The position numbers and the translations under genes were made by a program. 64,000 nt of DNA from Calothrix sp. PCC 6303 (lineage in GTDB: Bacteria > Cyanobacteriota > Cyanobacteriia > Cyanobacteriales > Nostocaceae): NCBI RefSeq assembly GCF_000317435.1, contig NC_019751.1:124001-188000 (forward strand). Reading direction: 5' to 3'. Below the pieces are notes generated by a model, which made no database searches, was not told the DNA's origin, and saw nothing but the letters and a program-made list of their open reading frames with translations. Positions 1-9,843 of the stretch are shown in pieces (the first letter of the stretch is position 1; every line of letters begins with the position of its first letter).

Positions 1-474
1 AGATATTGTACTTGATCCCTTCAAAACTCCTACTTTCAGCTTTTTTAAATCTCCAAAATCATCTACACTAGTATTTTTTGTAACTAATACTGTGCCATCT
101 AAATAGTAAGGAATACTGAAATTAACCAACCGAGCGCGAGATGCCGTTGCCGTAAATCGGGCAATAGCAATATCCACCCGATTATCCAATACTTCAGCCA
201 TGCGATCGCGGTTATTCACAGCACGCAATTTTACAGCTTGGGAATCTCCCAATAGATCCTTAGCCAACCTTTTAGCTAAATCAATTTCTAAACCTTGGAG
301 TTTACCCTCAGCATCACGAAAACCCAAAGGGTAAATGTTATCCTTCACTGCTACAGTTAAATAGCCACGTTGCTGAATTTCCCGAAGTTCAGTAGCATCA
401 CTAGCCGCAACCAGAGGAAAAAGACAAAAGCTAAATGTCAAAATAATCACAATTAGTCGGCGAAATAATCTCAT
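1..474 (-). CDS. Amino-acid-type ABC transporter substrate-binding protein (partial, C-terminus outside window)
   Basis: Periplasmic solute-binding protein of the family-3 type, which delivers amino acids or similar polar solutes to an inner-membrane ABC importer. Reading the minus strand from ATG at 474 gives about 158 residues: a basic, hydrophobic signal peptide (starting MRLFRRLIVIILTF, cleavage probably near residue 24), then LREIQQRGYLTVAVKDN, GLEIDLAKRLAKDLLG, NRVDIAIARFTATASRARLVNFSIPYY and KVGVLKGSSTIS. This is the expected order of the first lobe of SBP_bac_3 proteins. The reading frame is open to base 1, so the second lobe lies outside the window. No permease or ATPase gene is visible nearby. 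The ligand cannot be told from this part. Confidence 0.85.
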   Translation of the reverse strand, partial: MRLFRRLIVIILTFSFCLFPLVAASDATELREIQQRGYLTVAVKDNIYPLGFRDAEGKLQGLEIDLAKRLAKDLLGDSQAVKLRAVNNRDRMAEVLDNRVDIAIARFTATASRARLVNFSIPYYLDGTVLVTKNTSVDDFGDLKKLKVGVLKGSSTIS

Positions 475-676
475 CTCAACTATCACTTGTTATAGTGGAT
501 AACTTTAACCAGACTGATAAACGTATCACTCTTTGACTAATTACTGTTCACCGTTAAACCTGTAGTCGAATTTTAGATAGACTTCGCAAACTTCAGCGCA
601 GTCAACCTTCAATTTGCATAGAAACTGAACAAGTAGCCTCAATAGTTTACTTATTTTTCAACTAAAATATATCTCT

Positions 677-1654
677 CTAATCCCCTAATTTTAAACCTTT
701 ACTTGCTAACCACTCCGGATTATAAAGACGTGATTGATAACGCGAACCACTATCGCATAAAATAGTCACAATAGTATGTCCTGGTCCCATTTGCTTCGCT
801 AATCTTACAGCGCCAGCAACATTAATTCCTGTAGAACCACCCATCAATAAACCGTCCTTCTTTAACAATTGAGAAACCACTTGTAATGCTTCGTGATCAT
901 CAATTTGCATTGCATCATCTGTGGGGACATCTTGCATATTTGCCGTGATTCGACTATTACCAATTCCCTCAGTAATGGAACTACCTTCTAATTTAATTTC
1001 CCCAGTTTTTATATAACTATATAATCCACTACCCATCGGGTCAGCAACAACACATTTAATTTGAGGATTTTGTTCTTTCAAAAACATAGAAACTCCAGCA
1101 AAAGTTCCACCAGTCCCAGTGGATGCAACCCAACCATCAACTTTTCCATCAGTTTGTTGCCAAATTTCTTTCCCGGTGGTTTCATAGTGGGAAAGACGAT
1201 TCGCTAAATTATCAAATTGATTTGCCCAAATGGCGTTTTCCATTTCCGAGGCAATTCTTCCCGACAGTTTCACGTAATTATTTGGATCTTTATAAGGGAC
1301 TGCGGGAACTGGACGAACTTCCGCACCCAACGCTACTAGTGCATCAATTTTTTCCTGGGATTGAGTATTAGGAATAATAATCAGGCATTTGTAACCCTTA
1401 GCATTACAAATATGTGCCAATCCAATACCAGTATTTCCCGCAGTTCCTTCAACTACAGTTCCCCCTGGCTTCAACAAACCTTTTGCTTCTGCATCTTGAA
1501 TAATATATAGTGCAGCACGATCCTTAACTGAACCACCAGGATTGAGAAATTCTGCTTTCCCTAAAATTTCACAACCTGTTTGTTCACTAAAGCTGTTTAA
1601 TCTAATTAGGGGAGTATTACCAATTGTCCCAATAAATCCATTCTTAATATCCAT
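677..1654 (-). CDS. cysK: Cysteine synthase (O-acetylserine sulfhydrylase family, PLP enzyme)
   Basis: Cytosolic pyridoxal-phosphate enzyme that joins O-acetylserine and sulfide to make cysteine. The 325-residue protein has the family length. Visible motifs: substrate loop start IGNTPLIRL (11-19), PLP-lysine in [11 protein letters not shown] (Lys44), the asparagine loop as GTAGNTG (where typical CysK has TSGNTG), the phosphate-binding GTGGT in [12 protein letters not shown], and GSTGINV near residue 273. The GTAGNTG variant suggests a divergent CysK-like subgroup, so a related beta-replacement activity is possible. The start is ATG with AAGGAGA about 10 bases upstream. It is the last of three minus-strand genes with long gaps, so it is probably transcribed alone. 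Confidence 0.85.
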   Translation of the reverse strand: MDIKNGFIGTIGNTPLIRLNSFSEQTGCEILGKAEFLNPGGSVKDRAALYIIQDAEAKGLLKPGGTVVEGTAGNTGIGLAHICNAKGYKCLIIIPNTQSQEKIDALVALGAEVRPVPAVPYKDPNNYVKLSGRIASEMENAIWANQFDNLANRLSHYETTGKEIWQQTDGKVDGWVASTGTGGTFAGVSMFLKEQNPQIKCVVADPMGSGLYSYIKTGEIKLEGSSITEGIGNSRITANMQDVPTDDAMQIDDHEALQVVSQLLKKDGLLMGGSTGINVAGAVRLAKQMGPGHTIVTILCDSGSRYQSRLYNPEWLASKGLKLGD

Positions 1655-1749
1655 GTTTTTCTTCTCCTTATAGTTTTATCTAAATCACAAAATCATTTTA
1701 ATATAAATAACTTCAACTACTTTAATTCAGAATTTCACAAATTCGCTGA

Positions 1750-2331
1750 TTACCAAATTTTACTTAAATCCAAGCTAAACCCAAATAAAATAGATTCACC
1801 ATTAATTGTCACAGGATTATCTAAACATTCCTCTTCCACTCCTGGACGATATACATAAACTTGGCGATTTTTTCTGTCAATCAACCAACCAAGTTTGATT
1901 CCTGGTTCTCGCATATATTCAGCCATTTTATGCTTCAATACTTGAAGATCATCAGAAGCAGATCGTAATTCGATGACAAAATCAGGACAAATGGGGGCAA
2001 ATTTTTCCCGCTGTTCTGCTGTTAAACTATTCCAACGTTCTAATTGCATCCAAGAAACATCAGGAGAACGTTTTGCACCCGTGGAAAGTGTAAACCCAGT
2101 ACTAGAATCAAAACAAATACCAGTACCATCTTTTTCTGCCCAAATCCCCACTTGCAAAGCAATATTAAAATTTCGATTTCCGGTTTCCGAACCAGTAGGT
2201 GCCATGATATATACATCTCCAAATTGATTTTGTTCAATTCTCAATTCAGGATTTGCTAAACAAAATTCAAAAAATTGATCATCAGTTACATGCATTGAAG
2301 ATGGGAATTGCAACACGAGGGGAAATGACAT
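1750..2331 (-). CDS. Uma2-family protein (DUF820, restriction-endonuclease-like fold)
   Basis: Member of the Uma2/DUF820 family, which is greatly expanded in cyanobacteria and has a PD-(D/E)XK nuclease-like fold; its cellular role is not established. I chose the inner ATG at 2331 (MSFPLVLQF) because AAAGGAGATAGTT lies just before it; a longer frame to 2379 lacks such a site. The 193 residues contain the typical order: F-ELCLANPELRIE-like N-terminal helix, GSETGNRNFNIA, a beta-strand with KRSPDVSWM, then FVIELRSASDDLQVLKHKM, and LGWLIDRKNRQVYVYRPG. SPDVSW (Asp) and FVIELRS (Glu) carry the acidic residues of the predicted active site. No partner gene is adjacent. Confidence 0.85.
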   Translation of the reverse strand: MSFPLVLQFPSSMHVTDDQFFEFCLANPELRIEQNQFGDVYIMAPTGSETGNRNFNIALQVGIWAEKDGTGICFDSSTGFTLSTGAKRSPDVSWMQLERWNSLTAEQREKFAPICPDFVIELRSASDDLQVLKHKMAEYMREPGIKLGWLIDRKNRQVYVYRPGVEEECLDNPVTINGESILFGFSLDLSKIW

Positions 2332-2516
2332 AACTATCTCCTTTGACTGTTGAGTCTGCCGCTTTTTGGAGAAAAGCATCTGCTAAGACTCTAATATTTT
2401 CCCATTGTATTTTGCTAGATTCAAGATTTTGCTGAATTCAATAAAAAGGGTGGGAAAATACCCACCCAAATTCTACTTCAGCATAAATCTTTGGTATTGA
2501 ACTTATACTGAATCTT

Positions 2517-3155
2517 CTACTTATTTGGTTGGGGAGTCATCCGTAAGTAAGGTTTAACTTCTTGATAACCTTTAGGAAATTTTTCCTTAAGAACTTCAGG
2601 ATCTTTCAGGGATGGAACAATCACACAATCATCACCATCTTTCCAGTCAGCAGGGGTAGCAACGCTGTAATCGTCTGTGAGTTGCAACGAATCAATGACT
2701 CGGAGAATTTCGTCAAAGTTGCGTCCAGTGCTGGGAGGATAGGTAAAGCTGAGACGTAATTTTTTGCTAGGGTCTATAACAAATACTGAACGTACTGTTA
2801 CAGTTGCCGCTGCATTGGGATGAATCATGTCATAAAGTTCGGAAACCTTACGGTCAGGATCTGCCAAAATCGGATAATTGAGAGCAGTTCCTTGGGTTTC
2901 TTCGATGTCACCCACCCAACCATTATGGGATTCTACATCATCAACGCTGAGTGCGATCGCTTTCACGTTGCGCTTATCGAATTCTGGTTTGAGTTTGGCA
3001 ACGGTGCCTAATTCGGTGGTGCAAACTGGTGTAAAATCAGCCGGGTGCGAAAACAATACAACCCAACTATCACCAGCCCAATTGTGAAAGTCAATCTCGC
3101 CATGGGTGGAGGCTTGAGTAAAGTTTGGTACTGTATCACCTAAACGGAGAGCCAT
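2517..3155 (-). CDS. 1-Cys peroxiredoxin (Prx6 type)
   Basis: Thiol peroxidase that reduces hydrogen peroxide and organic peroxides through a single peroxidatic cysteine. The 212-residue length and motif DFTPVCTTELG (Cys45) are those of the Prx6/1-Cys class, and the long C-terminal domain (residues 150-212, ending YLRMTPQPNK) supports this over the shorter 2-Cys AhpC type. VFVIDPSKKLRLSFTYP and PADWKDGDDCVIVPS are family hallmarks. The start is ATG at 3155 with AAGGT upstream. It stands alone between a Uma2 gene and the polysaccharide cluster. The sulfiredoxin gene at 15.7 kb would act on 2-Cys enzymes, so no functional link is claimed. Confidence 0.92.
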   Translation of the reverse strand: MALRLGDTVPNFTQASTHGEIDFHNWAGDSWVVLFSHPADFTPVCTTELGTVAKLKPEFDKRNVKAIALSVDDVESHNGWVGDIEETQGTALNYPILADPDRKVSELYDMIHPNAAATVTVRSVFVIDPSKKLRLSFTYPPSTGRNFDEILRVIDSLQLTDDYSVATPADWKDGDDCVIVPSLKDPEVLKEKFPKGYQEVKPYLRMTPQPNK

Positions 3156-3392
3156 GTTGAAATACCTTGTAGTTCTAGAGCCGTATGTGTCTACACTAAT
3201 AAATCATCCCATAAAATCCGGTATTCCGATAGGAATTAAGCGGATGCATACAAAATTTAGCTTCCAATATTTGCAGTGAGCTAGGAAACATGTATGTATC
3301 AGGGAAACTAATCTGCTGAAAGAGAGACAAATATTACTTTACCGTGAGAACGTAGATATTACCTAGTTATGTTTGAAAAGAAGTGCCTTTAG

Positions 3393-4583
3393 TTAGAAAA
3401 ACTTTACAGTTGAGGAAATAAGTTGACTATAAGCCTGGATTAGCTGGAGTGCGATCGCGTCCCAGCTATAATGCCCTAAAGCGTATTTTTGAGCGTTTAA
3501 ACCCCGACGCTGACATTCTTGGGGGTCTTTCAATGCTTCTCGCAACATCCGGGTTTGTGTTTCTACTTCAGTTTTACCCACCCATCCCGATTCACTTCCC
3601 TCAACTTCGCGGCAAATATGCACCTGATCCGAAATTATCACGGGTTTACCTGCTACCATCGCCTCAGCTACCGCAATCCCAAAGTTTTCGTAGTATGAAG
3701 GTAATACAAATATATCGGCAGCTTGTAGCAAAGCTGACTTTGACTCACCTGTAACAAAACCAGTAATGGTTGTATGTGTACCTAAAGAAGAATTTTGGAT
3801 TTGTTTTCTAATACTTTCTTCGTAACCTGGATCTTGGGGATTTGTCCCAGCCAAGATAAAATGAAATTTTAACCCCTCTAACAACAAATTTTCTAATGCG
3901 GGGATCAAAATATCCAAACCCTTTTTCGGGTCAATCCGCGACATAAATAACACTATTGGGATATCTTGCGGAATATTATATTGACTGCGAATCGAATTTT
4001 GATTACCTAGATATTCTGAAGGGATAACACCCAAAGGTAATACCAAATCTTTCGTAAATACTCCAAATCTTTCAGAAATTTTAGCTTCTTGATCACTAGT
4101 AAAATGAATTGCAGCAGCACCAGCTAAATTCGGACGTTCTAATAATGCAGCATATAGTTTTTTTAATTGCCTTTTTTTTATCAAATCAGCCGGATCTAAA
4201 GTTCCTAAAGGTCGCAGAATATAAGGTAACTTTTGCTGACGACAAATCCTTGCTGCTAGACTGCTAACAGGGGAAAATAAAGCATGAATATGCGCTAAAT
4301 CATATTCATGAGCATGAATTTTTAACCAATTTAGTAAATCCAGAGAAAACTTGTAACGACGAAATGGTGAACAACGAAAATAAATTATTTCATAACCGTC
4401 TTTCACAATTGGCTGATTCAACGGAACATCTAATGATTTTTGTCCATTATCTCCATTACTATCAGTCGTCAAAATAGTCACCTTGACTCCTGCTTTTCCC
4501 AAAGCAGGCGCTAACCCCAAAACCATTTGACTCGGACCACCATAAATCAGAGAAATCGAAGGAACTATCTGTAATACTTTCAT
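3393..4583 (-). CDS. Glycosyltransferase family 4 (GT-B fold)
   Basis: Retaining sugar transferase of the GT4 family, likely cytoplasmic or membrane-associated, adding a sugar during exopolysaccharide repeat-unit assembly. The 396 residues split into an N-terminal acceptor domain (QIVPSISLIYGGPSQMVLGL, the usual GG loop) and a C-terminal donor domain (IVLFMSRIDPKKGLDILIPAL at about 205-225; ADIFVLPSYYENFGIAVAEAM at about 295-315). The E-X7-E motif is ENFGIAVAE. It is the last gene of a minus-strand run (polymerase 7245-8924, GT2 6107-7111, GT4 4853-6019, this gene), though the 269-base gap before it holds two strong hairpins, so it may have its own promoter. Donor sugar is unknown. Confidence 0.88.
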   Translation of the reverse strand: MKVLQIVPSISLIYGGPSQMVLGLAPALGKAGVKVTILTTDSNGDNGQKSLDVPLNQPIVKDGYEIIYFRCSPFRRYKFSLDLLNWLKIHAHEYDLAHIHALFSPVSSLAARICRQQKLPYILRPLGTLDPADLIKKRQLKKLYAALLERPNLAGAAAIHFTSDQEAKISERFGVFTKDLVLPLGVIPSEYLGNQNSIRSQYNIPQDIPIVLFMSRIDPKKGLDILIPALENLLLEGLKFHFILAGTNPQDPGYEESIRKQIQNSSLGTHTTITGFVTGESKSALLQAADIFVLPSYYENFGIAVAEAMVAGKPVIISDQVHICREVEGSESGWVGKTEVETQTRMLREALKDPQECQRRGLNAQKYALGHYSWDAIALQLIQAYSQLISSTVKFF

Positions 4584-4623
4584 ATTATATTTAATTATTT
4601 ACTTTATTTAATTAATATTCTAG

Positions 4624-4651
4624 GGTGCGTTAAAGCCTTGCGTAACGCACC
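4624..4651. repeat. Hairpin repeat GGTGCGTTA/TAACGCACC
   Basis: Inverted repeat of 9 bases (GGTGCGTTA at 4624-4632 and TAACGCACC at 4643-4651) in the gap between the two GT4 genes. This word is a common dispersed palindrome in cyanobacterial intergenic DNA. It could act as an RNA processing or attenuation hairpin within the cluster transcript. Confidence 0.6.
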
Positions 4652-4720
4652 ATTAACCCGACATAGTTCAAGAGACTTGCTTTTTAAAAACGTACCAATC
4701 TAATCGTAGCTATCATCGAT

Positions 4721-4774
4721 GTGTGACGCTATGACAATGTAATTCTGACATGATTAGTATTTGTAGCGTCACAC
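4721..4774. repeat. 54-bp palindromic element, 11-bp stems
   Basis: GTGTGACGCTA (4721-4731) is repeated as its exact reverse complement TAGCGTCACAC (4764-4774) around an AT-rich 32-base centre. It lies in the gap between two GT4 genes of the polysaccharide cluster. It looks like a small palindromic mobile or regulatory element rather than a simple terminator, because no run of T follows on the transcribed strand. Confidence 0.55.
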
Positions 4775-4852
4775 CCCCTACAAACAAGTATTAGTATTTT
4801 ATTTTCCCGGAAGTTACTAACTCACCCGAATTAATACTTAATTGACGTTTGA

Positions 4853-6019
4853 CTATAACAACTCTCTGAAAAATTCTAATTGTTGTTTTGCCATCGCAAT
4901 ATTTGTATACTGCGACATTGCCCTCATATAACCAGATTGTCCTAAATCATGAGTCAAATTAGGGTTATCCATCAAATCAGATAAACATTTAGCAAGTGCT
5001 TCTGCTTTTCCTTCAGGAAATATCAAACCCGCGTCACGAATTACATAAGGAATCTCACCAGAATCTGAACCAATTACCGGAACTCCAGAAGCCATTGCTT
5101 CAATCAAAACATGTCCAAATTGCTCTTTCCAACCCACCGCAGTTAATGTTTTAAAATTGTAGGTTGTTTCCGAAGGCAATACTAAAGTACTCATTAAATT
5201 GATATAATTACAAACTTGGTCGTGTGGTACACTTTCTACCAAAATAATTCGCTCTTTAATTCCCGCTTGGGCAGCCTTATCCATCAACTCCGACTGTAAT
5301 TGTCCACGTCCTAACAATAAGCACTTCCATGACTTATCTTTTAAAGTCGTTAATGCATCTAAAAGTGTTAATATTCCCTTTTCCCTCACAAATCTACCGA
5401 CAAAACCCACAATAAAATCATGCTCTTTAATGCCATATTTTGCAGCCAACTCCGGCTGTTTACGAGGGGCAAATAATTTCTCATCCACACCCAATTGAGG
5501 CATCACTTTAATCGGTTTATTATATCCTCTTTGTCTCAGAATATCTGCTCCATCCTGGTTTCCAGAAATTGCCCCGTGAGTATTCTTCAAGTTATATTTT
5601 TCCAGTAAAGAGGCTGGAAATTTCAACTCATAGGGCAGATTCCACCAAGTAAAAAATGTATTTTTTGCCTTAATGCCTAAAAACTTATTCAAAGTGATAA
5701 ATTGGCTATAAGATAACCCCTTTGCACCCTGCTCTACATGAATAATATCAGGACAAAAATCTCGCATTACTGGGATTAAATCAGCACCAAAAGTTAAAAG
5801 TCCCTGGTGATTTTGACTAAAATTAGAAACTGGAACAATTCTAAAATTACCTTCATCCAGGAACTTTGTTTCAATAATTTTGTTTTGGACTCCACCAGGT
5901 TTCCATAGTTTGGGAACTACAACTGTAACTTGAATATCGGATTCTAGCTTAGATAATGCCCGGAGTTTTTCACAATTTAAATCTACAATATATGTATGAC
6001 TTGCAACTAATATTTTCAT
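4853..6019 (-). CDS. Glycosyltransferase family 4 (GT-B fold)
   Basis: Second GT4-type glycosyltransferase of the exopolysaccharide cluster, 388 residues. The N-terminal domain contains FCPDIIHVEQGAKGLSYSQF (about 90-110), and the C-terminal GT1-type donor domain contains IVGFVGRFVREKGILTLLDAL (about 208-228), KCLLLGRGQL, EQFGHVLIEAMASGVPVIGS (E-X7-E intact) and SGEIPYVIRDAGLIFPEGKAE. The latter pattern is typical of enzymes using nucleotide-diphosphate sugars. It lies 87 bases after the GT2 gene on the same strand, consistent with one transcription unit. The exact linkage it makes cannot be read from sequence. Confidence 0.88.
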   Translation of the reverse strand: MKILVASHTYIVDLNCEKLRALSKLESDIQVTVVVPKLWKPGGVQNKIIETKFLDEGNFRIVPVSNFSQNHQGLLTFGADLIPVMRDFCPDIIHVEQGAKGLSYSQFITLNKFLGIKAKNTFFTWWNLPYELKFPASLLEKYNLKNTHGAISGNQDGADILRQRGYNKPIKVMPQLGVDEKLFAPRKQPELAAKYGIKEHDFIVGFVGRFVREKGILTLLDALTTLKDKSWKCLLLGRGQLQSELMDKAAQAGIKERIILVESVPHDQVCNYINLMSTLVLPSETTYNFKTLTAVGWKEQFGHVLIEAMASGVPVIGSDSGEIPYVIRDAGLIFPEGKAEALAKCLSDLMDNPNLTHDLGQSGYMRAMSQYTNIAMAKQQLEFFRELL

Positions 6020-6106
6020 AATCCTGTTCAGTTATTTTGATTGAATATAAAGAGAGAGACGAGATACTTCACGTCTCTACCAAAATGTCATTCATCTCCA
6101 AATTAA

Positions 6107-7111
6107 TTAACTTACTTGTTCATCGAGACGACTATAAACTTGACCATCATTCCAGCGAGATTTAACTACACTAAATAATGCATTAATAAAACCTAAAGTG
6201 TAGAAAACACCTCTAGTTAAAACCTTAATTGGAGAAGCACTTTTATGACATGGTGGACGACCTAAAACATGACAATCAAATAACCGTGCATAAAGACGTA
6301 AAGCTTGATTCAAATTCAGATTTTTTAAACCCATTAAAAAGTGATTATGATAGAAAGCAAGTTGATATTTAGTCGAACGTGTGCTGATGTCGTGGCAACC
6401 ACCTGTTTCTTCACCCAAATGTACTAAATGTGCTTCAGGTTGATACCAAATTTTGTACCCAGTTTGACGTATTCTCAAACAAAAATCTGATTCTTCCCGC
6501 ACTGCACTACCTTGAAATCTCTCATCAAAATGTAGTCCATATTTTGTAAAAATTTCACGACGGAAAGACATATTGCAACCCCTTGTAGTTAATACTTCTT
6601 GGGGTTTAATTGTATGAACTAAATCGATATAATACCAAGCGATTCCTGGATCCATTGCTTGGGGTGGTAAATATTCAATAGTTTTATAATTAGCATCTCC
6701 CTGAGTCTTCCCTTGTGCAGCATCATCCATTTTCATCCGGTCAAAAACCCTACCTGCTACTGCACCAACTTCTGGCATATCTATATAGGTTTGAATATGT
6801 GCTTTTAAAAATCCTGGTTCAACTTTAACATCATCATCTGTAAAAACAATAATTTCACCACTGGAACGGCGAACTGCATAATTTCTTGCTCCAGGCAAGC
6901 TTGCCCAATTCAGACGATACAATTTAATTTTATTAGTTTGTGATAATGCTTGAAGATACGTTTCTGTTTCTGGCTCATGTTGGAGAGTTTGATCTACAAC
7001 TAAAATCTCATAATTAGGATAATCTTGCTGAAGTAGATCTTCAAGACTATCACGCAATGCTTCTTCACGACCGTAAGTAGGAACAATTACTGAAACAAAT
7101 GGTAAAATCAT
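6107..7111 (-). CDS. Glycosyltransferase family 2 (GT-A fold)
   Basis: Inverting family-2 glycosyltransferase of 334 residues. It opens with FVSVIVPTYGREEALRDSLE and EILVVDQTLQ, carries the metal-binding acidic motif as FTDDDVKVEPGFL (near residue 90), the acceptor loop with RGCNMSFRREIF, and the catalytic-base region VREESDFCLRIRQTGYKIWY. The C-terminal part (about 270-334) has a hydrophobic stretch (VFYTLGFINALFSVV) that could dock it at the membrane. It sits between the putative polymerase gene and two GT4 genes on the same strand, so it probably adds or starts a sugar of the same polymer. Confidence 0.88.
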   Translation of the reverse strand: MILPFVSVIVPTYGREEALRDSLEDLLQQDYPNYEILVVDQTLQHEPETETYLQALSQTNKIKLYRLNWASLPGARNYAVRRSSGEIIVFTDDDVKVEPGFLKAHIQTYIDMPEVGAVAGRVFDRMKMDDAAQGKTQGDANYKTIEYLPPQAMDPGIAWYYIDLVHTIKPQEVLTTRGCNMSFRREIFTKYGLHFDERFQGSAVREESDFCLRIRQTGYKIWYQPEAHLVHLGEETGGCHDISTRSTKYQLAFYHNHFLMGLKNLNLNQALRLYARLFDCHVLGRPPCHKSASPIKVLTRGVFYTLGFINALFSVVKSRWNDGQVYSRLDEQVS

Positions 7112-7244
7112 AAATTAATATTAATCTGATAAATTAAGAATCACTGTCAAAAAAATGCAAGCAAGTTGGCGTTAAAATTTGTTTGTAATCCATTACATAA
7201 TTAGGCTTTTTTATGCCGACTTACTTAGCTCAATAATCATTATT

Positions 7245-8924
7245 TCATGCACTATTCGTCTTGACCCTGAATGTTTTCTTCTCCTGTTTACCTTCAGTTT
7301 CTTGAATTGCTTCTTCTTTTAGTCTTTCTAATTTATCAATTTCTGGCAATTTCAAGAGAATTCCGGCAGCAAACCAATAGTAAACAGCCACTGGATCTAC
7401 ATCCAGAGGGTAGTAATAAGTGTTGTAACTAATAAACAATATAAACACCCACATGGCAGCTCCGTAACTGCGAAAATTACGGTTTTTTATTCGTCTATAT
7501 GTACGAAAGCAAATAAATGTCAGTGTTGTTACTAATCCCAGAAATGCCAACATTCCCAAAATTCCAATTTCGTGTAGCAATTTGGGATAATAGGTCTCAA
7601 TTAATTTTGTTTCCCCTAAGGCACGGGCAGCATTAGTAGCCCTTCCTAAACCATCTCCGAGGGGTCCGTCCACGTTTTTCCATACTTCCTCAAATTGTTG
7701 GGTAATAAATTCGTAGGGTGGTGAAGCTTCCCACCGACTAACAAAGCTGGCTGTTCGTTCTTCGATAACAGTGGGGTTACTGGCAATTGCACCACCTAGG
7801 ATAACAACTAACCCACCGAGTAGAGGTACAAAGCGTTTAAGGTTAGCCAACTGTCCTGTGAGAATCAAGCAAAGAACAAAGCAAGTGGGTACAAGGGCTA
7901 GGGCAATTCGTTGTCCAGAAATAACAGCGTTAACAAATACCAATGCCATAGAGAGTAAACTAACACCTCGCCAAAGTATCGAAGGATCACCAAAACCAGT
8001 GGCAAAAGTAAAAAATGTACTGGATATCAAAAACCAAGCCCATTGCCAAGGTGCCACAAATGTCCCTGGTAAGCGAATCATGCCTTGGGAAGGACTGTAC
8101 ACCAAAGAACCGCCAAAATAGCATCTAGCTTCTAGAGTGGCTTTGAATAAGGCTGCACCCACAGCATCCTGTGTACCTTTACATATACCAACTAACAAAA
8201 GTAAGTATTGGAGAACTCCCAGTAAACAACAGGTGAGAATAAGAATGACTTGCATTCGCGTGATAATTAGAAAATCACGTTTAGAACGAATCAAATAATA
8301 AATGCAACTAATCAAGGGTACGTATCCTAGAAGTACCTTGAGTCCGAGGATACCCATACCCAGAGGAAGTTCTTTGGCGGCTGCTTTGAAAGCTGAAGCA
8401 GAACTAGGGCTAAACTGCTGTCCTCCGTTGACAAATAGAAGGGTTAAAGTACAGCAGCCAAGTAAGATGTACAGTGGGTTTTTTAGACCTTGGGGAATCA
8501 GGAAGGGTAAGCGTTGCTTTTTCAAGCTTTGCCAAAGTGCAATTAAGGCTGGGACATAAAAGGCATCTTTAGCAAGTTGGAGAATCGGACTGTTGCCAAT
8601 GTAGTAGGTAATTGTGCCGCCAAAGGGAACATAGATTAAAAAGGCAAATATAGCTTGACGGGGGTATTTGTAGGAAAGGGCGATAATGAGTACGCCTAAG
8701 ACACCTGGTAATGCAGCTTTAATTCCGCCAACTGCAAACAAAATAATGCCTAAAAATAACCCTCCTCCAATAGCTGTGGAGAGAGTGCTAGTGAGTTCCT
8801 TGCGTGCTTGGGCAGCCTTGCGTTTCTCCGCTAAACGTTCTTTGATGTCAAGTTCGGAACCTTTAGCTTGCTTTTTTGATTTTGATTTTTTGGTTTTTTT
8901 AGCTTTGGATTTTTTTTTGAGCAT
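7245..8924 (-). CDS. O-antigen ligase / exopolysaccharide polymerase-like membrane protein (Wzy-type)
   Basis: Integral inner-membrane protein of 559 residues. A strongly basic cytoplasmic head (residues 1-45, MLKKKSKAKKTKKSKSKKQ) is followed by about ten hydrophobic segments from residue 50 to 515 and a charged tail. The segment around residues 290-350 (QWAWFLISSTFFTFATGFG, then VNAVISGQRIALALVPTCFV) and the periplasmic loop with EVWKNVDGPLGDGLGRA match the O-antigen ligase/polymerase family layout. In such clusters it polymerises or transfers lipid-linked repeat units in the periplasm. It is the first gene of the minus-strand cluster with three glycosyltransferases downstream. Polymerase and ligase cannot be separated by sequence alone. 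Confidence 0.75.
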   Translation of the reverse strand: MLKKKSKAKKTKKSKSKKQAKGSELDIKERLAEKRKAAQARKELTSTLSTAIGGGLFLGIILFAVGGIKAALPGVLGVLIIALSYKYPRQAIFAFLIYVPFGGTITYYIGNSPILQLAKDAFYVPALIALWQSLKKQRLPFLIPQGLKNPLYILLGCCTLTLLFVNGGQQFSPSSASAFKAAAKELPLGMGILGLKVLLGYVPLISCIYYLIRSKRDFLIITRMQVILILTCCLLGVLQYLLLLVGICKGTQDAVGAALFKATLEARCYFGGSLVYSPSQGMIRLPGTFVAPWQWAWFLISSTFFTFATGFGDPSILWRGVSLLSMALVFVNAVISGQRIALALVPTCFVLCLILTGQLANLKRFVPLLGGLVVILGGAIASNPTVIEERTASFVSRWEASPPYEFITQQFEEVWKNVDGPLGDGLGRATNAARALGETKLIETYYPKLLHEIGILGMLAFLGLVTTLTFICFRTYRRIKNRNFRSYGAAMWVFILFISYNTYYYPLDVDPVAVYYWFAAGILLKLPEIDKLERLKEEAIQETEGKQEKKTFRVKTNSA

Positions 8925-8931
8925 GAGGTGA

Positions 8932-9169
8932 GAGGTTTAAATTTGACAATAAGTGAAAGTTAAAATAGTAGATATACTTACAGAGTTCGAGATGTGAGTC
9001 AAAATTGTGTGTTCACTTATACAGTGACTTAAAACTTGCCAGAAGTAATCAAATAGCTTTTGAGTGATACAGTGATAGAACTGATACTTTATATAAACTT
9101 AATTTTTTTCCAGTGCCCAGGGAAAAATATACTAGGAAAGCCGGGAGAAAAATTCTGAACTCGCTTAGT
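8932..9169. other. Intergenic gap upstream of the polysaccharide cluster
   Basis: The bases between the putative polymerase start and the repeat element at 9170 show no open frame I can support. They should hold the promoter of the minus-strand polysaccharide cluster, but I see no clear promoter motif. Confidence 0.4.
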
Positions 9170-9346
9170 TAAACCTCGTCTATTTTGAGAACCGTAGTTT
9201 GTAACTTCAGATTGTGGGTAGGCGTAGCCAGCCCTACGGGCTTATGCCACTCTTCGTAGCTTGCGCCTCTTTGGGAGTGAAGCCCCTAGCGCGTCTACCT
9301 GAAGTCGCAACGACAAAACTCCACCTTCAATGATGGACGAGGTTTA
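9170..9346. repeat. MITE-like element with 11-bp terminal inverted repeats, copy 1
   Basis: A 177-base non-coding block bounded by TAAACCTCGTC (9170-9180) and its exact complement GACGAGGTTTA (9336-9346). The interior starts TATTTTGAGAACCGTAGTTT and contains the hairpin word GTAGGCGTAGCCAGCCCTAC. A related block at 36199-36401 in the opposite orientation shares the ends and the first half (see that entry). The structure fits a miniature inverted-repeat element without its own transposase. Confidence 0.7.
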
Positions 9347-9480
9347 GTTTTATTTAATAAAGTTGGGAACCCTTTGATTAGCATTCCCAAAAAATGGGGT
9401 AATTTCAAAGATTGGCAAAATAACTAGACTAAAAACTATTGTCGATTTATCATTAGTGATCGTGAGTTTTGCAAGCAAAT

Positions 9481-9843
9481 ATGAACGCCCAAGAAATTAT
9501 CCGCTCAATTGAAGCGGAGCAAATTAAGACCGATTTACCCGACATCTATGTTGGTGACACCATTCGTGTCGGTGTCAAAATCAAAGAAGGTGAAAAATTT
9601 CGGATTCAGCCCTATGAAGGTGTCGTTATCGCCAGACGACATGGTGGAATTAACCAAACAATCACCGTGAGGAAGGTTTTCCAAGGTGTAGGAGTAGAAC
9701 GGGTATTCTTGATCCATTCTCCCCGTATCGATAGTATTAAGGTGATTCGTCGTGGTAAAGTTCGCCGTGCTAAACTTTTCTACTTACGCGATCGCGTCGG
9801 CAAAGCAACCAGAATCAAACAGCGCTTCGACCGTCCTTTGTAG
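9481..9843 (+). CDS. rplS: 50S ribosomal protein L19
   Basis: Large-subunit protein L19, located at the 30S-50S interface. The 120-residue product from ATG 9481 ([14 protein letters not shown]) has the usual length; a frame-extending TTG at 9469 adds only four residues and is less likely. Recognisable stretches are [58 protein letters not shown] and [20 protein letters not shown]. It opens the conserved translation/transcription block, followed by trnW, secE and nusG on the same strand, an arrangement known in cyanobacteria. Confidence 0.96.
   Translation: MNAQEIIRSIEAEQIKTDLPDIYVGDTIRVGVKIKEGEKFRIQPYEGVVIARRHGGINQTITVRKVFQGVGVERVFLIHSPRIDSIKVIRRGKVRRAKLFYLRDRVGKATRIKQRFDRPL

Noticed and set aside
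1123-1371. Plus-strand frame inside the cysteine synthase gene
   Set aside because: Shadow of the real minus-strand gene; composition and position fit antisense translation.
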